Position numbers and translations under genes: made by a program
Assembly (NCBI GenBank): GCA_023450935.1
Contig: JAEXGH010000031.1
Coordinates: 1-64,000 of the forward strand
DNA: 64,000 bases
Direction of reading: 5' to 3'
From: Verrucomicrobiota bacterium
GTDB taxonomy: Bacteria; Verrucomicrobiota; Verrucomicrobiia; Opitutales; Intestinicryptomonadaceae
In this document: in pieces, positions 44,203 to 52,475 of the stretch
How positions within the stretch are numbered: position 1 is the first letter of the stretch
Layout of the letters: each line of letters starts with the position of its first letter
The notes under the pieces: model-generated
Told to the model about the DNA's origin: nothing
Seen by the model: the letters and a program-made list of their open reading frames with translations, nothing else
The model's database searches: none

Positions 44203-45734
44203 CTTTTTATAAGCTGTTTAAGCTGGGAAAGCCGTTCGAAATTAAGCAACCGCAGAAAAACAAGATACGCCACAACCGCCGCGGGGATAATCCCCGCGCA
44301 CGAAACAAACGCGCCCATTTTCGAGTCAAGCTCGAACTGCGGAACAACAAGCTCCTTCAACGCGGCACAAACAACCGCCATCAAAACCGAGGCGGCGGCA
44401 ATCTTTGCGATGTCGCCCGAAACGCGCTCCGTGCCCACCTTTTTTTTCAACGCGAAGTGCAGCGCCGCCGACGAAAACACCGCCGCCGCCACGTTAGCCC
44501 CCGCAAGCCCCGCCGCGCGGAACGGGAACATCAACACGAGCGACAGCACCAAGTTTACGGCTATCGACACATATGAAATCCGCACGGGCGTTTTGGTATC
44601 TTTGTTGGAATGGAATCCGCGCGTTGCGTATGACGTCCATGCAAAAAACGGAAGCCCCGCCACCGATACAAGCAAAACAGGCAGGCAAATATCGATGTCT
44701 TTCATATCGAAAAGCCCCCACATAAAAAGCATCTGCAAAATCTCCCTCGAAAGCGCGGCAATGCCGAAGGTTGCGGGCAGCGCAATCGCCATTGTCGCGA
44801 CGAGGCCGTCGGCGTATTCCCTCCTGAAATCGGCGCGCAGCTTTTGGGAGGCGAGTTTCGAAAGGCGGGGGAAATAGACAGTTGCAATCGCCACTGTGAA
44901 CACGCCCAAAGGGAACTCCATAATCCTGCTTGAAACGTAGAGCGCGGGCGTGGCGGAATCGTCTATATTAAATGCCAGCAGCTTTGAGACAAATATGTTC
45001 AGCTGCACGACCGCCGCGCCGACAAGTGCCGGCAAAAACAGCGCGTATAGCTCCCCCACTTGGGGCGAATACGACATGTCCACCCTGAACCTCCAACCCT
45101 TTCTCATCAGAAAAACCGCGGGAAGTGCCAGCTGGACGAATCCGCCCGCAAGCCAGCCGAAACACATACAAAACGCGAGGTTTTCTACGTCCGCCGCTCC
45201 GAAAATCCCGACACCGCAAAACAGCGCGGCAATTATGCAGCAATTCAAAAACATCGGCGTAACCGAAGGCACGCCGAAACAGCCGAGCGCGTTTAACACC
45301 GACGAAAACACCGCCGCCAGACACACGAAAATCAAATACGGAAACAGCACAAGCGAGTATTTCGCGCCCAGAAAATACCGCGTCTGCGATTCGTCGAAAT
45401 ACCCCATTGCCGCGAATGAAACGGCCGACGCAACCGCCACAATGCACAGAATCCACACCAGCGCGCGCGTCGTTATTTTGTTCAAGAACTCGAACGCCCG
45501 TTCAAGCCCGTCCTCGTTCGAAGTGTGGACAAACACGGGCATTATCGCCCCCGAGAGCGCGCCCTCGCCCAAGAGCCGCCTGAACAAATTCGGCAGCGTA
45601 AACGCAAAAGTATACGCGCTGCTTACCGCTCCTATGCCCATATACGCCATGCTAAAAGAGTCGCGCACAAGTCCGAGCGCGCGCGAACCTACCGTCGCAA
45701 ACGCAACTTTGAGAATGTTTTTAAGCTTTCCCAC
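44199..45734 (-). CDS. murJ: Lipid II flippase MurJ
   Basis: A 511-residue MOP-superfamily membrane protein with about 14 helices. The start GKLKNILKVAFATVGSRALG and the region FTLPNLFRRLLGEGALSGA are MurJ-typical, including the Arg residues of the cavity. PVFVHTSNEDG and the C-terminal LLNFERLSQL complete the family pattern. It moves the peptidoglycan precursor lipid II to the periplasm. In this operon it sits between a sigma-54 regulator and hemE, with an L,D-transpeptidase at the front. Confidence 0.94.
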   Translation of the reverse strand: MGKLKNILKVAFATVGSRALGLVRDSFSMAYMGIGAVSSAYTFAFTLPNLFRRLLGEGALSGAIMPVFVHTSNEDGLERAFEFLNKITTRALVWILCIVAVASAVSFAAMGYFDESQTRYFLGAKYSLVLFPYLIFVCLAAVFSSVLNALGCFGVPSVTPMFLNCCIIAALFCGVGIFGAADVENLAFCMCFGWLAGGFVQLALPAVFLMRKGWRFRVDMSYSPQVGELYALFLPALVGAAVVQLNIFVSKLLAFNIDDSATPALYVSSRIMEFPLGVFTVAIATVYFPRLSKLASQKLRADFRREYADGLVATMAIALPATFGIAALSREILQMLFMWGLFDMKDIDICLPVLLVSVAGLPFFAWTSYATRGFHSNKDTKTPVRISYVSIAVNLVLSLVLMFPFRAAGLAGANVAAAVFSSAALHFALKKKVGTERVSGDIAKIAAASVLMAVVCAALKELVVPQFELDSKMGAFVSCAGIIPAAVVAYLVFLRLLNFERLSQLKQLIKR

Positions 45735-45747
45735 TGCCGTTGCGTTT

Positions 45748-47175
45748 CTATTTTCCCCCGCCCATCTCGCGCAGTTTGCGGTGGAGGGTGCGGCGGCTTA
45801 TGCCGAGTTTTTCGGCGGCTTTTGTCCTGTTGCCGTCGGAGGCTGCGAGGGCTTCGCGGATTAGTTCGAACTCGTTTTCTCTGGCGGAAAAATTCCTGAC
45901 GGGGGGCGGAACGGGAACGGGCAATGCCTTTGTTTGCGCGGCTTCCGCGCGGGCGGGCTCAAAAAACTTGGGGTCGAGCAGTTCGGGCGTGATGTTTTCG
46001 CCTGCGTGCATAACCGCCATATTTTCGCAAAAATTCCTCAGCTCGCGGACGTTGCCCGCCCACTTGTATGCCAAAAGCGCGTCCATTGCCGCGCGCGAAA
46101 CGGAGACGGGCGCAAGGTTGTTTTCCTTTGCGAAAAAGTTGGTATACGCCTCAACCATCGGGGGAATGTCGTCGGGGTGGTCGCGCAGCGGCGGCATTTT
46201 AATTTCCACGACATTCAGGCGGTAATACAAATCCTCCCTGAACTCGCCGCGTTCCGCCATCTCGCGCAGGTTTCTGTTTGTGGCGCAGACTATGCGCACG
46301 TCTACGGAAATGGGGGTATTGCTGCCGATTCGCTCGAATGAGCGCGACTCCAAAAAGCGCAGAAGTTTCACCTGCGTTGCGGCGTCAATCTCTCCTATTT
46401 CGTCGAGAAAAATGGTGCCCTTGTCGGCCGCCTCGAAACGCCCTATCCTGCGCTGGATAGCCCCAGTAAACGCGCCCTTTTCGTAGCCGAAAAGCTCGCT
46501 TTCGAGAAGGTTGTCGGGAATGGCGGCACAGTGCACGGGCAGAAAAACGTTCTCCCTGCGCGGCGACATCGAATGAATCAGCCGCGCGACAAGCTCCTTG
46601 CCCGTTCCCGTCTCCCCCGATATGAGGACTGTCGCCCTGCTCTTTGCGGCGATTTCCGCTGTTTTGATTACCGCGCGCATAACCGCGCTTTCGGCGATAA
46701 TCGCGCCCGACTCGTAGTTGGAGGTCGAAATATCGGCGGCGGCGGTCTCGATTTTGCGTTCGCGCAGGTCGCGGATATGTTCGCTGTTTTTTTCCAGACG
46801 TTCCGCCTTTTTGCGTTCGCGCTTTGCAAGGAGCATTTCAAGCGAATTCTGCAAGCGGTCTATGTCTACGGGCTTGGAGATGAAGTCGTCCGCGCCGCGC
46901 TTCATCGCCTCTACCGCCATTTCTACATTCGCGTAGGCGGTAAGCATTATGCACACGGGGCGGTGCTCCACGGAAATCACCTTGTCGATGACCGACATTC
47001 CCGTTTTCCCCGACATTTTCAAATCGGTTATAACGGCGTCGAAATTTTCGGCGTCGAGCATTCTGATTGCCTCGTCGGCGTTGGAGGCCGCGAAAACGTC
47101 GAATTCGTCGCAGAGGGCTTTGCAGAGGCCGTCGCGCGTGTTTTTTTCGTCGTCAACTATCAGAATGCTTTGCAT
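45748..47175 (-). CDS. Sigma-54-dependent response regulator (NtrC/AtoC family)
   Basis: A 475-residue regulator. The receiver domain (1-120) has VDDEKNTRDG and phospho-acceptor Asp51 in VITDLKMSG. The AAA+ domain (about 165-400) has Walker A GETGTGKELVARLIH, the sigma-54 contact loop GAFTGA, and IFLDEIGEIDAATQVKLLRFL. A FIS-type helix-turn-helix ends the protein (LGISRRTLHRKLREM). It activates sigma-54 promoters when phosphorylated. Its kinase is not adjacent; the soluble kinase at 34941-36068 is the best candidate in view. It is second in the operon, 3 nt after the transpeptidase. Confidence 0.95.
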   Translation of the reverse strand: MQSILIVDDEKNTRDGLCKALCDEFDVFAASNADEAIRMLDAENFDAVITDLKMSGKTGMSVIDKVISVEHRPVCIMLTAYANVEMAVEAMKRGADDFISKPVDIDRLQNSLEMLLAKRERKKAERLEKNSEHIRDLRERKIETAAADISTSNYESGAIIAESAVMRAVIKTAEIAAKSRATVLISGETGTGKELVARLIHSMSPRRENVFLPVHCAAIPDNLLESELFGYEKGAFTGAIQRRIGRFEAADKGTIFLDEIGEIDAATQVKLLRFLESRSFERIGSNTPISVDVRIVCATNRNLREMAERGEFREDLYYRLNVVEIKMPPLRDHPDDIPPMVEAYTNFFAKENNLAPVSVSRAAMDALLAYKWAGNVRELRNFCENMAVMHAGENITPELLDPKFFEPARAEAAQTKALPVPVPPPVRNFSARENEFELIREALAASDGNRTKAAEKLGISRRTLHRKLREMGGGK

Positions 47176-47178
47176 ATT

Positions 47179-47727
47179 TTACTCCCTCGATATTAGAACA
47201 AGCGAGCCGTCGTTGACAACATCAAAAAGTTCCGCAACGTCGCGGTTGGAAAGCAGAACGCAGCCGTGGCTGTTGGGCGTGCCGAGCTTGTGCTCCTGAT
47301 TCGTCCCGTGAATGTAGACGCAGCGGTTGTAGGTATCGACGTTAACGCCGCCGCTTCCGCCGCTGTTTACGCCCTCTTCAAGCCCGCGCAGGCGCATTAT
47401 GCGCGTTGTGATTAGGTTCTTTGCGCGCTCTTCGGGCGATTGGGCGGAAACAAGTCCGCAGGGCTTGCGGGCGCGGAAGACAGTTTCGAGCGGTTCGCCC
47501 GCGCCGATTTTCCCGTCTATTTTGTGCAGCCCCGTCGGCGTGCCGAGCGAATTTTCCACACAGCTGGGAGCGGCTCGGGAAGTTGAAACGGCGTATGTTT
47601 TTACTTCGCGCGAGCCATCGAACAAATAAAGCCGCTGGCTTTTTATGGAGACAAAAAGAAGATGTTGACTTGGCGCGACATTTAAGCCATTACATTTGGC
47701 GATAAGTTTATTATAAAATTCCTGCAT
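47179..47727 (-). CDS. L,D-transpeptidase (YkuD) family protein
   Basis: A 182-residue protein whose core is a YkuD domain. The active-site signature is HGTNQEHKLGTPNSHGCVLL, with catalytic Cys in SHGC, and the N-terminal strand pair HLLFVSIKSQRLYLFDG is typical. The start at 47727 has no clear signal peptide. The protein could be exported by another route, or it may belong to the signal-less group. The start codon is only 3 bp from the divergent asd start, so its promoter must lie inside asd or the true start is further in. Confidence 0.85.
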   Translation of the reverse strand: MQEFYNKLIAKCNGLNVAPSQHLLFVSIKSQRLYLFDGSREVKTYAVSTSRAAPSCVENSLGTPTGLHKIDGKIGAGEPLETVFRARKPCGLVSAQSPEERAKNLITTRIMRLRGLEEGVNSGGSGGVNVDTYNRCVYIHGTNQEHKLGTPNSHGCVLLSNRDVAELFDVVNDGSLVLISRE

Positions 47728-47730
47728 ATT

Positions 47731-48744
47731 ATGAGTAGAAAATACAGAGTAGGCATAGTAGGCGCAACGGGCGCGGTAGGACAAGAGCTTTTGGAGCTTT
47801 TGGTCTCCAGAAATTTCCCGATGCAATCATTAACACTTCTTGCATCATCGCGTTCGGCTGGCAAGCAAATTCGGCACGCGGGCAAAACTTACACGGTGAA
47901 GGAAACCACCCCCGAATGCTTCGACGAGCTTGACATAGCGATTTTCTCGGCGGGCGGCACGCCATCGAAAATGTTCGTTCCCGAGGCGGCAAAGCGCGGC
48001 TGCATTGCAATCGACAACAGCTCCGCCTTCAGAATGGATCCCGACGTTCCGCTTATAGTGCCCGAAGTCAACCCCCATGCGCTTAGGGGGCACAGGAACA
48101 TCATAGCAAATCCCAATTGCACGACGGCAATCTCGCTTATGGCTCTCTGCCCGCTGCACAGGGAATTCGGGCTGAAGAGGTTTTTCGCCGCCACATACCA
48201 AGCCGTTTCGGGCACGGGCGTTGCGGCAATGAAGGAGCTTGAAAACCAAGTCAAGGCATACGCGGCGGGCGAACAGCCCAAGGCGGAGGTTTATCCGTAT
48301 CAGATTGCGTTCAACGTGCTTCCGCATGTCGATGTTTTCCAAGACAACGGTTATACGAAAGAGGAGCTTAAAATGCTCAACGAAACGCGTAAAATTCTGG
48401 AGGCCCCGCATGTTCTCAACTCGACTACGTGCGTGCGCGTTCCCGTTATGCGCGCGCACAGCGTGGCAATCAATGCGGAATTCGAAAAGCCCGTGTCTGT
48501 GGAGCGCGCAAGAGAAGTCATTGCGGCGTTCCCGGGAGCGGAGCTTTGCGACGACGTCGCAAACAAGAAATACCCGATGCCTCTGTTCTACCAGCGCAAG
48601 GAAAAATGCGGCGTTGGCAGAATAAGAAAAGACCTCGTTTTCGAAAACGGGCTTTCGTTCTGGGTGGCGGGAGACCAGCTCTGGAAGGGCGCGGCACTCA
48701 ACGCCGTCCAGATTGCCGAACTCATAGCGGCTTCGGAAAAATAA
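47731..48744 (+). CDS. asd: Aspartate-semialdehyde dehydrogenase
   Basis: A 337-residue NADPH enzyme that makes aspartate semialdehyde for lysine, diaminopimelate, threonine and methionine. The cofactor motif is GATGAVGQELLELL (11-24). The active site Cys130 is in ANPNCTT, and the base His lies in RVPVMRAHSVA. It belongs to the group found in Gram-positive and many other bacteria rather than the E. coli type. Diaminopimelate is the cross-link residue used by the divergent L,D-transpeptidase. It ends at a strong terminator. Confidence 0.96.
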   Translation: MSRKYRVGIVGATGAVGQELLELLVSRNFPMQSLTLLASSRSAGKQIRHAGKTYTVKETTPECFDELDIAIFSAGGTPSKMFVPEAAKRGCIAIDNSSAFRMDPDVPLIVPEVNPHALRGHRNIIANPNCTTAISLMALCPLHREFGLKRFFAATYQAVSGTGVAAMKELENQVKAYAAGEQPKAEVYPYQIAFNVLPHVDVFQDNGYTKEELKMLNETRKILEAPHVLNSTTCVRVPVMRAHSVAINAEFEKPVSVERAREVIAAFPGAELCDDVANKKYPMPLFYQRKEKCGVGRIRKDLVFENGLSFWVAGDQLWKGAALNAVQIAELIAASEK

Positions 48745-48765
48745 CCATACCGAAATCGACAAATG

Positions 48766-48796
48766 CGGACGCGCCGAAAAGTGCGTCCGTTTTTTT
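48766..48796 (+). terminator. Terminator after asd
   Basis: CGGACGC and GCGTCCG pair around a 10-nt loop and are followed by eight T residues, 21 nt after the asd stop. Confidence 0.88.
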
Positions 48797-48891
48797 GCCG
48801 AAATCGCGACACAGTTGCGAAAAAAAATCGAAAAAAGTGTTTGCCAAAACGGCAAAAACAATCAAGATGTTCCGACAATAATTTATCATTT

Positions 48892-48963
48892 GCCCCGGTC
48901 GTCTATCGGTTAGGACGAAAGGTTCTCAACCTTTAAAGTGCAGTTCGACTCTGCAGCGGGGTG
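48892..48963 (+). tRNA. tRNA-Glu (anticodon CUC)
   Basis: A 72-nt cloverleaf. The acceptor arms GCCCCGG and GCGGGGT pair at six of seven positions, with a G-G mismatch at the base. The D-arm has GGTTAGGA. The anticodon stem AAAGG/CCTTT holds loop TTCTCAA with anticodon CTC, which reads GAG. The T-arm is TGCAG-TTCGACT-CTGCA. CCA is not encoded. A strong hairpin follows. Confidence 0.9.
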
Positions 48964-48972
48964 CTCTTTTAT

Positions 48973-49002
48973 GCAAAAGGCGGTCTTTTGACCGCCTTTT
49001 GC
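48973..49002 (+). terminator. Hairpin terminator after tRNA-Glu
   Basis: GCAAAAGGCGGTC and GACCGCCTTTTGC form a perfect stem around four T residues. Read on the minus strand it could also end the GH28-like transcript, although that gene stops 85 nt away. Confidence 0.7.
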
Positions 49003-49086
49003 CGTTTCCGTAGCCTGCGTGCGTGCGTCTGTTGCAACACTGCGAAACCCCGCCCCGCAAGCCGCAGGCTTCCCCTGCTCCGAGAG

Positions 49087-50565
49087 CTATTGCAGGAAAT
49101 TGTCGGCGCGTTCGGTGCAGTTTATCAAAACGGGTTGTTCTCCGCCCCGCACGAGAACGGAGGGTTGGTCTCCCTTGGGATTCTGCCAAATACTGTTTAT
49201 GATTCTGACGTTGCGCGTATTCTGAAAAAGAAACGCGGGACGGATTGCGTCCGCGCCGTAATAGCACATTTGAAGATTGTCGAACGTTATGTTGTCGGCG
49301 TTTTTAACATACATTCCGTATGCGGGAATTACGCCGAAAATGCGGTTTTCGGGATACGTATTTGCGGCGTCGCGCACGGGTTTTGACAGAGCCTTTTTCG
49401 ACTCCTCCGCATCGGGAGAAGCCTTTTGCAGCAAAACAACGTCGCGCAGAATCACGTTTTTAAGCGAGCACCCTTCGGCGGCGGTTATCGAATTTGTTAT
49501 CGTGCTTTCCGCAGTGGCGACAACCGAGCTTATCACGACGTTTTTCATGCGGCTTTTTTGATTGTCGCCCATCTCCGCCTTCTTTTGGTGCGCGAGCGAT
49601 TCCGATTCCACAAAGCGTTTGCGGTCGGCAACGCGAATGAAAATCGGCGTTTGCACGCCCGTCATGGAGATGTTCGAAATTGCCACTTGGTCAACCCAGC
49701 CGCCGTCAACACACTCGAGCGCGATTCCCGAAATGCCGACTATCGGCGAGTCTATATGCGCCCACTTCATCCACCCCGCCCAGTCGAACACGATGTTTTT
49801 ATACGCGCGTTTTAGCACGCAGTTGGAAACTGTTATGTTTCTGAAACCGCCGTATGACGCCGTCCCGATTTTTATGAAATTGCAGTTTGTGGCAAGCACG
49901 CAGTTTGTGATTGCAACATTCTCTACGGTGTAGTCGCGGTCGTGGTTTTTGAAGACAATGGCGTCGTCGCCGCAGTCGATTACGCAGTCGGAGATGGTTA
50001 CGTTTTTCGATTGAATGTCGATTCCGTCGTTGTTGTGGTTTGTCTGGCTTTTTATGCGGATACCGCGTATTTGAACGGTATCGTTCTTAAACAGGTGTAT
50101 CGACCACGACGACCCGTTTTGCACGGTGATGTCGTAAATGCCGACGTTTTCGCAGAGGTCAAACTGCAACATATGCCCGCGGTTCGGGTTGCGGGGGGCT
50201 TTGCTGTTGGGGACAAACCCGTATGCCGACCCGTTGCCGTCTATTGTGCCGCCGCCGAACACGCCCACGTTCTTTGCGCCCTCCGCGAAAACGAAATGCT
50301 TGACCGCCGTTTTTTCATCGGCTTTAAGCGTTGTCGATGGGGGAATGAACAGGCGGACATTGTCCTTGAGGCGGATTGTTCCGCACATATACGTTTCGCC
50401 CCTCGAAGGCAGGCGCACAACGCCGCCGCCCGAAGCCGAACAGGAGTCTATCGCCTTTTGCAATTCCTCCGTGACGATTGGATTTTTGAAAGAGACGATA
50501 TCCACGTCGGCGGCAAACGCGCACGCTGCAAATGCCGACATCGCTAAAAATGCGTATTTTTTCAT
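49087..50565 (-). CDS. Secreted GH28-like (polygalacturonase-fold) protein
   Basis: A 492-residue protein with a signal peptide (1-18) and a right-handed beta-helix typical of glycoside hydrolase family 28. The catalytic Asp region is recognisable: NNDGIDIQSKNVTISDCVID followed by CGDDAIVFK, matching the N-x-D and DD motifs. The GHG and RIK motifs of classical polygalacturonases are not seen; CNFIKIGTASYGG stands at that place, so specificity may differ. Repeated strand units continue to the C-terminus. It lies 7 nt after the GH101/DUF5696-like gene and probably acts on pectin-type galacturonides. Confidence 0.82.
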   Translation of the reverse strand: MKKYAFLAMSAFAACAFAADVDIVSFKNPIVTEELQKAIDSCSASGGGVVRLPSRGETYMCGTIRLKDNVRLFIPPSTTLKADEKTAVKHFVFAEGAKNVGVFGGGTIDGNGSAYGFVPNSKAPRNPNRGHMLQFDLCENVGIYDITVQNGSSWSIHLFKNDTVQIRGIRIKSQTNHNNDGIDIQSKNVTISDCVIDCGDDAIVFKNHDRDYTVENVAITNCVLATNCNFIKIGTASYGGFRNITVSNCVLKRAYKNIVFDWAGWMKWAHIDSPIVGISGIALECVDGGWVDQVAISNISMTGVQTPIFIRVADRKRFVESESLAHQKKAEMGDNQKSRMKNVVISSVVATAESTITNSITAAEGCSLKNVILRDVVLLQKASPDAEESKKALSKPVRDAANTYPENRIFGVIPAYGMYVKNADNITFDNLQMCYYGADAIRPAFLFQNTRNVRIINSIWQNPKGDQPSVLVRGGEQPVLINCTERADNFLQ

Positions 50566-50572
50566 ATTCGGG

Positions 50573-52345
50573 TTATTTCTGTTTTTTGACAATTATGTAG
50601 TCGAGAGGCTCTACGGTTTTGCCCTTGTAGGTGAAAGGTTTGTCGGTGTAGTTGCAGACCGTTGCGCTGCCGTCGGAGTATTTCGTAATAAACACATTCG
50701 GGGCTATCTCGCCGTGAAAATTTATGAACTCGTATTGCAGGTGGGAGACTTTTGCGTATTCCTCCGCGGCCGTTTTGACGGGGGAAATATCGTTGTATTC
50801 GCGCATATAAAAGCACGGACGCCCGCCAAATTCCACAATCTTCAGCCAGCGTTCGCGGACATCGCCGTGGACGTTGCATTTTTTCGCACGCGCGCTGTCG
50901 ATAATAAACGGGTCGAGCGTCGAGTAGAAGGGGTTGCTCAAAATTATCCCGTGGTAGGCAATCTGCCAAAGCGGAACTATTTTGTCCATCATCGGGCGTT
51001 TTTTGCCGAGGTAAAGCGGATATGCCGAAACGTAGAGCGCGTAGTCGAGCGAATTGGCCACTTGGTCGCACGGCCCCTCCGAAGCGAACCCGCCGATTTT
51101 TTCGCGAGAAAGAAGCCCTATTTTGTTCATATACTCCGCAGTGTCGGTGCGCGAACACGGGTGGGCGGGGTTGAAACACGGACGCGGGGTGATGCACGAT
51201 GTCACGTCTATGTGGTGAAGCCCGCGTATACCCAAGTCTTTCAGCGCGTCCAAATCGGCGGCTACGTATTTTTCGAAAATCTGTTTATAGCAGGGCTTGT
51301 AGGGAATACCGCCGCTTTCTATATGCCGCCCCTTTACGGGTTTGCCGTTTTTGTCGGTTGCAATATCGGAAAGATTGAAGCGTTCCGAGATTGTGTAGAA
51401 GTCGTCGTTGCAGACGTGGGCGACAATCTGGTAGCTCTTCTGGCGGGCGTTGGCAACTACCGACTTCATTGCCGACTCTCCGCCGAGCTTTTGTTCGGGC
51501 GGGAAAAGCGTCGGGAAACGCCCGTCCATTCCGCCGCTGTTCCAGCCGACAAGGCAGAAGTCGAGCTTTTTAATGCCCGCCGCGTAGAATTCGTCGATTT
51601 TTTTCGAAACGTCCTCGAAGGTCAGGAAAACGCGCAGCGGCGGCTCGTGTTCGGAAGTCTGGTTTTCGAACCCCTTTTGGTTGCGGGGTTTTTGCGCCAT
51701 AAGGAAGCGCACATAAACGCTCTCGGCGGCATATGCAAGTTCGGGACGGTTTTTTACGCGCTCTTTCAGCGGAACAACCTCGCCGCGCCCGAGCTGGTAT
51801 TTGCGGTAGGCGCGCGCCATAGAACTGTAATGCGCCTTTTTTCCCCTGAAAAACTCGACATCTATAATCAAATCTTTGTCGGGTTTGCCGCCCAGCATTT
51901 CGGTAAAGTCGAACCGCGGAAAAATTTGGTAGACACCTCCGCTTGCCACCACGACTGTGGCGAAGTCGTATTTGAAAGTCTTTACAATCGCCACGAACGC
52001 GGTGTCGGCTTTTTTCATTCCGAAAATCGGCATCGGATTGCGTTTCTCTTCTAATATTCCCTTGTCGAGCTTGAAATACCCAAGCCTGCCGTCCGCCATT
52101 ATATAGTAGCCTTCGTCGCCCTTTATTGCGCTTGCGAAGTCGAATTTCACGTCCGCCGAAAGCGCACCCGCGGGCACTTCCGTTTTAGGCAGAACAAAAC
52201 GGAATGTCCCGTCCGAATTTTCGGTCAATTCTTTTGTAACGGCCGTATCGCCGTTGGGTGTTTTAAAAACGACATTCGCCGTATACGCAAGGGCGTCGGC
52301 GCAAAAGGCCGAGGCAAAAACGACAAAAACAAGTATCCTCTTCAT
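50573..52345 (-). CDS. Secreted putative glycosidase (GH101/DUF5696-like barrel)
   Basis: A 590-residue protein with a signal peptide (1-20). An N-terminal beta domain of about 190 residues precedes a barrel with the phrases GIKKLDFCLVGWNSGGMDGR, IRGLHHIDVTSCITPRPC, HPCSRTDTAEY and GGFASEGPCDQ. HxDV followed by SEG is the arrangement of nucleophile and acid in GH101/GH129-type enzymes and in the related DUF5696 group, so catalysis is plausible. A C-terminal beta domain ends the protein. The exact family and substrate are uncertain. It is the first gene of a two-gene unit with the GH28-like gene. Confidence 0.6.
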   Translation of the reverse strand: MKRILVFVVFASAFCADALAYTANVVFKTPNGDTAVTKELTENSDGTFRFVLPKTEVPAGALSADVKFDFASAIKGDEGYYIMADGRLGYFKLDKGILEEKRNPMPIFGMKKADTAFVAIVKTFKYDFATVVVASGGVYQIFPRFDFTEMLGGKPDKDLIIDVEFFRGKKAHYSSMARAYRKYQLGRGEVVPLKERVKNRPELAYAAESVYVRFLMAQKPRNQKGFENQTSEHEPPLRVFLTFEDVSKKIDEFYAAGIKKLDFCLVGWNSGGMDGRFPTLFPPEQKLGGESAMKSVVANARQKSYQIVAHVCNDDFYTISERFNLSDIATDKNGKPVKGRHIESGGIPYKPCYKQIFEKYVAADLDALKDLGIRGLHHIDVTSCITPRPCFNPAHPCSRTDTAEYMNKIGLLSREKIGGFASEGPCDQVANSLDYALYVSAYPLYLGKKRPMMDKIVPLWQIAYHGIILSNPFYSTLDPFIIDSARAKKCNVHGDVRERWLKIVEFGGRPCFYMREYNDISPVKTAAEEYAKVSHLQYEFINFHGEIAPNVFITKYSDGSATVCNYTDKPFTYKGKTVEPLDYIIVKKQK

Positions 52346-52350
52346 AGGAA

Positions 52351-52449
52351 GTATTCTTCTGTGCTGCCCTACAGAGTCAAGCAAAAAATCGGCATTGTTT
52401 AGCATTGACGCGCTGTTTAGGAAGGCATTTTTTATTGACCGAAGAATAC
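52351..52449. promoter_or_regulatory. Widely spaced inverted half-sites in the divergent control region
   Basis: GTATTCTTC (52351-52359) and its exact complement GAAGAATAC (52441-52449) lie near opposite ends of the 130-bp region between the glycosidase gene and the regulator gene. They flank TGTTTAG repeats at 52396 and 52413. A looping or two-site operator for the regulator is possible but unproven. Confidence 0.35.
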
Positions 52450-52475
52450 CAATTTTGTTAGGTTTAGTGCAGATT

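Noticed and set aside
45934..47196. Plus-strand frames opposite the sigma-54 regulator
   Set aside because: They are complements of a regulator with all motifs intact and show no independent signal.
48840..48856. Hairpin TTTGCC-AAAAC-GGCAAA before the tRNA as a terminator
   Set aside because: No T-run follows on the plus strand, and asd already has a strong terminator 44 nt earlier.
50138..52054. Plus-strand open frame of over 600 codons opposite the GH28-like and GH101/DUF5696-like genes
   Set aside because: The minus-strand genes have signal peptides and recognisable motifs; the plus frame spans both of them and the gap between, which real genes would not do.
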